Shown one piece after another: positions 1 through 5,586 of a stretch of 7,565 nucleotides of DNA (within the stretch, counting starts at the first letter, position 1; each line of letters starts with the position of its first letter). A program made the translations under genes and the position numbers. Source of the DNA: Lachnospiraceae bacterium (lineage in GTDB: Bacteria; Bacillota; Clostridia; Lachnospirales; Lachnospiraceae); contig CAAGRM010000125.1 in assembly GCA_900772675.1 (NCBI GenBank), positions 1 through 7,565 on the forward strand. Reading direction: 5' to 3'. Under the pieces are notes generated by a model. The model was not told the DNA's origin, did no database searches, and saw only the letters and a program-made list of their open reading frames with translations.

Positions 1-170
1 AAGATGCGGTGCATTTGCAGGAGGGCATGGTGTCACTTAGGCAGTGAGAGTTTGCGTTGGAAAGGGGGACGAGCACTGTCCAAGCGCAGCGAGTTTGCCG
101 TCCCCCTTTCCGGTTTTAGCAAACTTTCACCGTCTTAGCGACACCGCCCGACGAAACAGCACCGCATCTT
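1..170. repeat. Long imperfect palindrome, possibly a MITE-like or dispersed palindromic element
   Basis: The two halves of this segment are inverted copies of each other. The outer 12 bp match perfectly (AAGATGCGGTGC at 1-12, its complement at 159-170). A middle block matches at 22 of 27 positions (29-55 against 119-145). The inner 13 bp match perfectly (GGAAAGGGGGACG at 59-71, complement at 99-111). About 27 bases remain as the central loop. The octamer GAGTTTGC occurs directly at 48-55 and 91-98, and its core GTTTGC is inverted at 119-124. A 5-bp hairpin (CCGCA/TGCGG, 162-176) overlaps the right end. No convincing ORF and no T-tract follow the stems, so it is not a classic intrinsic terminator. 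It lies 55 bp beyond the stop of the last gene. The left end coincides with the window edge, so flanking duplications cannot be judged. A structured transcript end is the main alternative to a mobile or dispersed repeat. Confidence 0.75.
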
Positions 171-225
171 CTGCGGCATTCTGCCCCGCGGGCGTCCGTT
201 ATCCATTGTCCGTCCCTCAAAAAAT

Positions 226-1641
226 CTACTCTTCCGTCTTCGCAGTCCCGCCCAGTGCTTCTATCTGCTGTTCTGCCTTCGTCGCCTTCTGGGTTCCCGG
301 GAACTTGTTGATAATTTCCTGGAATACCGAAATCGCATTGTCGGTATCGCCGCTCAGACGATACGCATGTGCCAGATAATTCAACACCGTATAGTCGCTG
401 TCATTAATAGCCTTCGCCTTCGAGAGTTTATCGATTGCCTCCGTATAATTCGCATCATCAAAGGCACTGACACCCGACTTCGAAAGCTCCTGGAACATTG
501 AGGACTGCATGCTCTTGTAAATCGTGTCATAAACGGCTCTTGCATCCACAGAGAGCACCTCCGGGTTGACTTCGGTCAGTGCATTTGTTGCATTGCTTGT
601 ATTGCCCTGCTGCTGGGCTTCCACAGCCTTTAAAAGGTTTTCATAAGAAGCTGCTGAGGTCTGCGCATCCTGAATCTGCTGCTGGGCAGATGCCGTTGTC
701 TCATTCAGGGAATCAATCTGGCTCTGGAGCTGGTTTAACTGTGCCTCCTGGCTTGCCATTTTTCCGCTGTATTCCACAATCTTTTCATCCGCTTTCCGGT
801 TAATTTTCTGTGCATTGGCAGGTCCGACCAAAAACCACACAACCAGCGCGCCGAGAATCAGCCCGATGCCGATATTCAGCATCGTTGCCGCCGTCGATGT
901 CTCACGGAAAGTCGGTGGAATAATGACGGCATCTCCACTCACCACACGCTCGCGCTCATCTTCACGCTGCTCCTCGGTGCGTTCTCTTCGCCCAAACCGC
1001 CGCGGCTCCAGGGAAGTCTGGGTTCCCGTCTGAAAATCAACTTCCTTCAGAAAACGGAGTGTGGTAGAATTTGTCTTATCAATCTTAGCTGCTTTTTTCA
1101 GAATTTTCCGCGCTTTTTCGTACTCCTCCTTGTGGATGTAAATCAGCGCCAGAAGATGATATCCCTTGATCAGCTTCGGATTCTGGCTTAAGATCTTGCG
1201 CAGCTGGATCGCAGCGACATCTTCGTTGTTCTCGCGGCAGCATTTGAGCGCACTGTTATATTTTTTGATCGTCTGATTGATCATGTCCAGCTTTGCCTGT
1301 TCAGACTGCAGTGTTGCAATATACTCCGTTGCCACATTGTTCTCGGACATAATATTTTTGCTGATGATCCATTCGCTTAACGCAGCCACCGCCTCGCCTG
1401 TTTCAAAATAGACAAGCCCCAGGAGGTTCCGCGCATGGATATTGTATTTGTTAAATTTCAGACTTCGCCGCAGCATATCGATGGCGCCGGAAAGATCCCG
1501 GATCTCCGCCTTGTCGAGGCCCAGATTATAGTACATGTTCGAAAGAGAAAAACATTTTCTCTGTACTCTCAGATTAAAACCACAGTTGGGACAAATCTCC
1601 ATTCCGACATCCACAACTGCTTTACAATTCATACAGTTCAT
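226..1641 (-). CDS. Zinc-ribbon/TPR single-pass membrane protein of unknown function
   Basis: The 471-residue product starts with a zinc ribbon (C3-x2-C6 and C17-x2-C20, the second pair in CPNCG). Two TPR-like helical hairpins follow at about 36-98 and another set at about 125-190. An Arg/Glu-rich charged linker (about 213-232) leads to one membrane helix (about 255-275). Beyond it lie a Gln/Ala/Ser-rich coiled coil (about 280-345) and further TPRs (about 367-450, including NYTEAIDKLSKAKAIN). The lack of a signal peptide and the N-terminal zinc ribbon suggest the first half is cytoplasmic and the coiled coil/TPR half is outside. TPRs bind proteins, so a scaffold or assembly role is plausible, but I do not recognise the family by name. 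The ATG is supported by AAGGTG 5 bases upstream (1647-1652), which overlaps the stop of the preceding small gene. It is the last gene of the folC unit, and no intrinsic terminator follows, only the 1-170 palindrome. Confidence 0.88.
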   Translation of the reverse strand: MNCMNCKAVVDVGMEICPNCGFNLRVQRKCFSLSNMYYNLGLDKAEIRDLSGAIDMLRRSLKFNKYNIHARNLLGLVYFETGEAVAALSEWIISKNIMSENNVATEYIATLQSEQAKLDMINQTIKKYNSALKCCRENNEDVAAIQLRKILSQNPKLIKGYHLLALIYIHKEEYEKARKILKKAAKIDKTNSTTLRFLKEVDFQTGTQTSLEPRRFGRRERTEEQREDERERVVSGDAVIIPPTFRETSTAATMLNIGIGLILGALVVWFLVGPANAQKINRKADEKIVEYSGKMASQEAQLNQLQSQIDSLNETTASAQQQIQDAQTSAASYENLLKAVEAQQQGNTSNATNALTEVNPEVLSVDARAVYDTIYKSMQSSMFQELSKSGVSAFDDANYTEAIDKLSKAKAINDSDYTVLNYLAHAYRLSGDTDNAISVFQEIINKFPGTQKATKAEQQIEALGGTAKTEE

Positions 1642-1646
1642 TCCGG

Positions 1647-1652
1647 CACCTT
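1647..1652 (-). promoter_or_regulatory. Ribosome binding site of the TPR gene overlapping the upstream stop codon
   Basis: Read on the minus strand the junction is TAAGGTGCCGGAATG. The Shine-Dalgarno AAGGTG shares bases with the TAA stop of the small gene and sits 5 bases before the ATG. This fixes the start of the TPR gene and suggests that ribosomes ending the small gene help initiate it. Confidence 0.7.
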
Positions 1653-1824
1653 ACTCTTCCTTTTCCGCTTCTGTCTCATTTTCCTGTTCCGGCTTTTCGT
1701 TTTTCATCATTTCTTTTAAGATGTCAATCACATCTGTCAGATCACGACTGTAAATCGCATCCTCTACCTCGTCTACATCGAGACACGGTTTAAACTTTTT
1801 CAGTTCTTCTTCGTAATTTAACAT
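1651..1824 (-). CDS. Small acidic hypothetical protein between folC and the TPR gene
   Basis: A 57-codon gene starting at ATG 1824 (MLNYEEELKKFKPCLDVDE...). It is preceded by a strong AAGGAG at 1837-1842, 12 bases from this ATG. An in-frame TTG at 1833 would add three residues but lies only 3 bases from the same site, too close for efficient initiation, so I prefer the ATG. The product is soluble, with no membrane segment or signal peptide. It looks mostly helical (DVIDILKEMMKN) and ends in a Glu-rich tail (about 41-57). It has one Cys and no recognisable catalytic motif. A clean ribosome site, tight packing (18 bp after folC, 9 bp before the TPR gene) and a stop codon woven into the next gene's ribosome site argue that it is translated. 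I do not know its function. Physical or regulatory partnership with the TPR protein is only suggested by adjacency. Confidence 0.75.
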   Translation of the reverse strand: MLNYEEELKKFKPCLDVDEVEDAIYSRDLTDVIDILKEMMKNEKPEQENETEAEKEE

Positions 1825-1836
1825 AAAATTCAAAAA

Positions 1837-1842
1837 CTCCTT
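1837..1842 (-). promoter_or_regulatory. Ribosome binding site of the small acidic gene
   Basis: AAGGAG on the minus strand lies immediately after the folC TAG stop (1843-1845). It is 12 bases from ATG 1824 and 3 bases from the alternative TTG 1833, so it favours the ATG, though its spacing is longer than ideal. Confidence 0.6.
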
Positions 1843-3147
1843 CTAAACATGCTTGCCATTTCGTCTGGCAAGATACGCTTTCAGTTCTCCTGCCAGGTAC
1901 AGCGAGCCTACGCAGAACAGCATGCCGCTGCCCTTCTTTTCCAACGCCTTCTCATACGCTGCACCAACCTTTGGTTCCGCGCAGACATCTGCACAGCCGG
2001 CGTTCCGAAAGTCTCCTGCAAGCACCTCTGCCGGCACAACACGGTTTCCGTCGATCTGTGTTGCAACGACATGGGACGGATGAATCCCTTCGCAGATTTC
2101 ACCGATCATCTCGTGGTAATGCTTGTCTGCTACCGCCGTGAACAGAATCGTGATCTCATTTTCTTTTGCAAAATAGCCTGCTGTTCTGACAAACTGCGCA
2201 ATCCCGTCTTCATTGTGTGCACCGTCGATGATGACGCCAGGTGCTGCCATTTCCATACGGCACGGCCATTTGATCTTTGACAGTCCTTCTGCCAGCACAT
2301 TTTCCGGAATACCGTGTACGTCCCGCAAAATATGCATCGTATAGAATGCAAGGCTTGCATTCATCATCTGGTACTCTGCCACATACGGAATCGCAAGCTC
2401 CGCTTTTTCGCCTCCCGGATAAGCAAACGTAAAGGTTATTCCCTCACGGCTCTGTGTTTCCATCCTGTAGAAGGACGGTTCCATCGGCATCGCCGGACTG
2501 TTTTTTTCTTTTGCCTTTGCGGCAATGACAGCGGCAGGCCCCGCCTGTCCCGCATCGTAGATAACCGGCACGCCGGCTTTTATGATACCTGCTTTTTCTC
2601 CGGCAATCGCCTCAAGCGTATCGCCGAGATACTCGGTATGGTCACGGCTGATAGAGGTAATGATGCATGCCAGCGGTTTTTCAACCACATTGGTCGCGTC
2701 AAGCCGTCCTCCAAGGCCGGTTTCCATAACCAGATATTCCACACCTGCCGCTTTGAAAATCAGCATTCCCATCAGGAACAGTGTTTCAAAATAGCTTGGA
2801 TGCCCCTCGCCCTCTGCCTCATATTCCTTTGCTGCCTTTTCTACCTGAAGAAAGGCATCCAGGAACTGTTCATCCGACACGTCCTCACCATTGATCTGGA
2901 ACCGTTCGTTGATGCGTACAAGATGCGGAGAAGTAAAAAGTCCTGTCTTTTTGCCGCCGGAAAGCAGCATCGCGTTAAGATACGCACAGACACTTCCTTT
3001 CCCGTTCGTTCCCGCCACATGAATGATTTTTATTCCTTCCTGCGGATCTCCAAGACGAGAAAGTAGTTCTCTGGTATGTTCCGGCGGATGCTTTACCGTA
3101 AATTTCGGTATCGTTTCAATATAATCAACTGCTTCTGTATAGTTCAC
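1843..3147 (-). CDS. folC: Bifunctional folylpolyglutamate synthase / dihydrofolate synthase
   Basis: This cytoplasmic ATP-dependent ligase of the Mur ligase superfamily joins glutamate to dihydropteroate and extends folate gamma-glutamyl chains. The 434 residues match the usual bacterial length. The P-loop is AGTNGKGS (45-52), followed by the folate-site loop TSPHLVRINERFQING (72-87). METGLGGRLDATN lies at 141-153. SRDHTEYLG (167-175) leads to EKAGI (184-188), whose lysine K185 corresponds to the carbamylated lysine known in this family. The C-terminal domain begins around 295 with DGAHN (308-312) and ends with GSLYLAGE (414-421). The start is GTG with GGTGA six bases upstream; MNYTEAVDYI is a typical FolC N-terminus. 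In Bacillus subtilis folC directly follows valS; here a membrane-enzyme gene and a terminator separate them, and folC has its own promoter. Whether it has both activities cannot be decided from sequence alone. Confidence 0.96.
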   Translation of the reverse strand: MNYTEAVDYIETIPKFTVKHPPEHTRELLSRLGDPQEGIKIIHVAGTNGKGSVCAYLNAMLLSGGKKTGLFTSPHLVRINERFQINGEDVSDEQFLDAFLQVEKAAKEYEAEGEGHPSYFETLFLMGMLIFKAAGVEYLVMETGLGGRLDATNVVEKPLACIITSISRDHTEYLGDTLEAIAGEKAGIIKAGVPVIYDAGQAGPAAVIAAKAKEKNSPAMPMEPSFYRMETQSREGITFTFAYPGGEKAELAIPYVAEYQMMNASLAFYTMHILRDVHGIPENVLAEGLSKIKWPCRMEMAAPGVIIDGAHNEDGIAQFVRTAGYFAKENEITILFTAVADKHYHEMIGEICEGIHPSHVVATQIDGNRVVPAEVLAGDFRNAGCADVCAEPKVGAAYEKALEKKGSGMLFCVGSLYLAGELKAYLARRNGKHV

Positions 3148-3153
3148 GTTGCT

Positions 3154-3158
3154 TCACC
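3154..3158 (-). promoter_or_regulatory. Ribosome binding site of folC (supports GTG start)
   Basis: GGTGA on the minus strand lies six bases before the GTG at 3147. No ATG lies at a comparable distance, so this site decides the non-ATG start. Confidence 0.6.
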
Positions 3159-3189
3159 ATTCTTTTGTATTTTTTGATGCACTACTACC

Positions 3190-3217
3190 ATTATAATCGA
3201 GCCACCGGATATGTCCA
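3190..3217 (-). promoter_or_regulatory. Vegetative (sigma-A type) promoter of the folC unit
   Basis: On the minus strand the -35 box TGGACA (3212-3217) differs from TTGACA at one base. It is followed after 16 bp by a perfect -10 box TATAAT (3190-3195). An A/T-rich stretch at 3221-3236, just upstream of the -35, could act as an UP element. Transcription would start near 3183, leaving a leader of about 36 bases before the folC GTG. No room remains for a riboswitch, and I see no operator palindrome. Confidence 0.8.
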
Positions 3218-3261
3218 TAGCAATTTTCAAAAATTTATCCCGCCTTTTCGACTTTTCCTTT

Positions 3262-3307
3262 AAAAAGATACAGTGGGACGTCAAAATCTGCCCCACTGTA
3301 TCTTTTT
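3262..3307 (-). terminator. Intrinsic terminator after the LtaS-like gene, probably bidirectional
   Basis: A perfect 16-bp inverted repeat (AAAAAGATACAGTGGG at 3262-3277, complement at 3292-3307) encloses a 14-base loop. Read on the minus strand, GATACAGTGGG/CCCACTGTATC closes the stem and five T residues follow. On the plus strand seven T residues follow (3303-3309), so it could stop transcription from either side. It lies about 80 bases past the stop of the membrane enzyme and 45 bases before the folC -35 box, cleanly separating the two transcription units. Confidence 0.88.
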
Positions 3308-3330
3308 TTCTTCTTTATGCGAGCTATAAA

Positions 3331-3389
3331 CCAAGATCCGTGCTTACACGAAACTTGGGTGGTTGCTGCCAAACACGTAAAGCGTGTTT
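3331..3389 (-). other. Two small hairpins in the 3' untranslated region of the LtaS-like gene
   Basis: Just past the TGA stop (3391-3393), AAACACG/CGTGTTT (3371-3377, 3383-3389) forms a 7-bp stem with a 5-base loop. The next hairpin (3331-3358) has CCAAG/CTTGG outside and CGTG/CACG inside around a 4-base loop. Neither has a proper T-tract. With the terminator they make three successive stems in about 130 bases. They could protect the transcript end or belong to a processed 3' RNA; function is unknown. Confidence 0.5.
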
Positions 3390-3390
3390 C

Positions 3391-5586
3391 TCATGTTCCT
3401 GCCGGCTTTTCTTCCGGTGCTGCCGTCGGCGTTTCGATCTGGCCGCCTCCTGCACTTTCCGTTGGTGTTACCGCAAGTTCATCCTGCGGCACTGTACTTG
3501 TGCCCGCATTCTCCTGCGTCACATCCGTTTTCGTGCTGTCCGGGTTCGGCGTCGGTGTCGGTGTAGATACCGGTTTTGGTTCTTCATACGTCATCGGTTC
3601 TGTCCTTGTCAGCACCTTTTTCGTCGAGCTGTTGCTCTGCTGCGCGATTGTAATCTGATCACCATCTTCCAGGGTCAGACTATGCACCATCAGAATCGAC
3701 GGGCTGACATAAACGGTATCCTGTATCTCCTCGTTGACTTCCACACGGCTCGACGCCGTAAAGTTTTCTCCGTAAAAGTACCATGTATCTTCTCCGGATT
3801 TTTCGATTCGTTCCAGCGTTACCGGCAGAACACCCATCTGCAGCTTCACACGCTCATACGGTGTCTCTCCGTCTTCTCCGTAAACGTACCGTTTTCCATA
3901 CAGCATATCATACTGCAGCACCTCGAGATCCACCTGATAATTCTTCGTATTCCGTCTCGTCTGATGATACCGGAAAATGGTTCCGTCATGAATTCCCACA
4001 CGGTTCATAACCTCTGCTGCAATCTGGTAGGAAGCAATGTTTTCCTGTTTCCTTTTCAGGCCCATGTTATCCCAGATCACGTATTCGGTCTGATACAGAT
4101 AGCGGTTCTCCAGATCTTCTACTTTCAGCCCCATCGTTGGCAGATGGTCCCCGTACATCACAAGTACCACCGGCTCCGGATAATCCGCAAGCTTTGTCGT
4201 CAGCTCTTTGACAAATTTGTCCATCTCATGGATCTGATTTACATAATATTCCCAGGAGTAATTATTTTTTTCCCGGTCTTCCGCGCCTGTCACTGTAATC
4301 TCCGGATCGTCAAGCACCGGCTCTGTCGGATAATCACCGTGGCCCTGTACCGAAATCGTATAGATATAATCCGGTTCGTCTGTCGCATCGAGCGTTTTTA
4401 TGATCTCTTTTGTCAGAATATGGTCTTTTACCCATCCGGTCGCCGTCACATCCGAAATGTCCGGCATATATTCCTCCGAAGTAAAGGTGTCAAAACCAAG
4501 ACGCGAGAACACACTTCTTCTGGAATAAAAGTTTGCTTCATTGTTGTGGATTGCATGGGTCGCATAGCCAAGATTCTTTAAAACATACGGCGCACTCTCA
4601 CACGTCTCCTCTGAAAGCACCGATTTGTACGGATACTCACCCGCTCCGAAATACCGGAGGCTCATGCCGGAAATAGTTTCAAACTCTGTGTTTGCTGTTC
4701 CGGCTCCCACCACCGGCACGCGGAGATAGCCGGAAGAATAATCCTTCATCAGCTGCCGGTAATACGGGATCGGATCCTCGGAAATGTTGAGGAAATTAAC
4801 CAGCTCCGGATCGAAAAAGGACTCCAGCTGCAAAAAGATAATATTCGGTTTTACCGTATCATCCTCTTTTTGTTCGCCTTCACTCGTCTCAATCTGTTTC
4901 ACGAGCTGTTCGGAATAGCCGTTCGGCTCTGAAATTCCCGTATCAAACAGGGTGACTGCCAGACAGTACGGATAGCCGTAATCCTGGTAGGCAAATGCGA
5001 TGTTGACGAAATAGCTGGAAAGCACACGCTTTGCAAGCGCCAGATTCGTTGCTCCCGTAAAGAGTACAATTACCAGAGCAATCAACGGCACATTCAAATA
5101 CCAGCGGATTTTCCCCTGAAATTTTGGTCCTTTGATCCAGACCCATACAAAAAATGCCAATAATGCCACAAGGGCTGCTACGACGAGGATCATGGTACCT
5201 TTCGACAGATACTTCGTCACGACCTTTGCGCCGTCGCTTAAATTCCGCAAGTCCGGTCCGGTAAACGGCGTGACGCGGTTTGCCAGAATCACACCGTTAA
5301 TGATGCCGAGCAACAGCCAGAAGCTGCTCATGATGAGCCGCACCAGCACACGTCTGCGGAACAGATAAACTACCATAAAGGTAGTGAAGATCAAAAATGC
5401 ATTGTACAAAAAGACCCATGGGCTTTCCACCATGTAGCTCCATGCAGATGCCAGCGAATGGCGGGAAAATGCTTCAATCACCAGATACAGAATACAGCAT
5501 CCCAGGGCCTGCAGCGGCAAAGAGAGCCAGTTGCAGACTTTCACTACGGTTTCCTTGTTTCCATGCAGTTTTTTTTCTTTTTTCAT
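3391..5586 (-). CDS. LtaS-family phosphoglycerol transferase (lipoteichoic acid synthase-like) with extra C-terminal module
   Basis: The 731-residue product is predicted to be a polytopic membrane enzyme of the sulfatase/alkaline phosphatase superfamily. Family members move glycerol-phosphate from phosphatidylglycerol onto a lipid-anchored polymer outside the membrane. Five membrane helices lie at about 20-40, 57-76, 81-104, 130-151 and 161-186. The external domain (about 245-560) has the metal and nucleophile residues: E255 in QLES, T297 in GAGTANTEFE, and D480-H481 in MYGDHLPTMG. H347, R356 and H416 (QGHGDYP) match substrate-site residues described for Staphylococcus aureus LtaS, while Tyr354 replaces the usual Trp. 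Beyond the enzyme lies a beta-rich, IPT/TIG-like stretch (about 585-668) and a Thr/Pro/Glu-rich tail (about 669-731) with TPTPTP and no LPxTG motif. It starts directly after the valS stop with no good Shine-Dalgarno nearby. Polymer specificity (lipoteichoic acid, a primase role or another glycerol-phosphate modification) cannot be told from sequence. Confidence 0.9.
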   Translation of the reverse strand: MKKEKKLHGNKETVVKVCNWLSLPLQALGCCILYLVIEAFSRHSLASAWSYMVESPWVFLYNAFLIFTTFMVVYLFRRRVLVRLIMSSFWLLLGIINGVILANRVTPFTGPDLRNLSDGAKVVTKYLSKGTMILVVAALVALLAFFVWVWIKGPKFQGKIRWYLNVPLIALVIVLFTGATNLALAKRVLSSYFVNIAFAYQDYGYPYCLAVTLFDTGISEPNGYSEQLVKQIETSEGEQKEDDTVKPNIIFLQLESFFDPELVNFLNISEDPIPYYRQLMKDYSSGYLRVPVVGAGTANTEFETISGMSLRYFGAGEYPYKSVLSEETCESAPYVLKNLGYATHAIHNNEANFYSRRSVFSRLGFDTFTSEEYMPDISDVTATGWVKDHILTKEIIKTLDATDEPDYIYTISVQGHGDYPTEPVLDDPEITVTGAEDREKNNYSWEYYVNQIHEMDKFVKELTTKLADYPEPVVLVMYGDHLPTMGLKVEDLENRYLYQTEYVIWDNMGLKRKQENIASYQIAAEVMNRVGIHDGTIFRYHQTRRNTKNYQVDLEVLQYDMLYGKRYVYGEDGETPYERVKLQMGVLPVTLERIEKSGEDTWYFYGENFTASSRVEVNEEIQDTVYVSPSILMVHSLTLEDGDQITIAQQSNSSTKKVLTRTEPMTYEEPKPVSTPTPTPNPDSTKTDVTQENAGTSTVPQDELAVTPTESAGGGQIETPTAAPEEKPAGT

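Noticed and set aside
1..225. CRISPR array or a complete insertion sequence at the left edge
   Set aside because: Repeats are inverted and not regularly spaced direct repeats, and no transposase reading frame is present in the visible sequence.
214..228. T-rich tract just after the TPR gene stop as an intrinsic terminator
   Set aside because: The T run on the minus strand is not preceded by a GC-rich stem, so termination there is not supported.
44..379. A 111-codon plus-strand open frame overlapping the palindrome and the 3' end of the TPR gene
   Set aside because: It crosses the inverted repeat and runs opposite conserved TPR coding sequence; there is no ribosome site and the translation is low-complexity.
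2314..3066. A 250-codon plus-strand open frame
   Set aside because: It is fully antisense to folC, whose motifs are intact; no supporting start signal.
3391..3590. Thr/Pro tail of the LtaS-like protein as a sortase-anchored wall segment
   Set aside because: There is no LPxTG motif, no terminal hydrophobic segment and no positive tail at the C-terminus.
3211..4581. A 456-codon open frame on the plus strand
   Set aside because: It lies opposite the well-supported LtaS-like gene and the terminator, has a Cys/Arg/His-rich composition typical of a shadow frame, and shows no domain.
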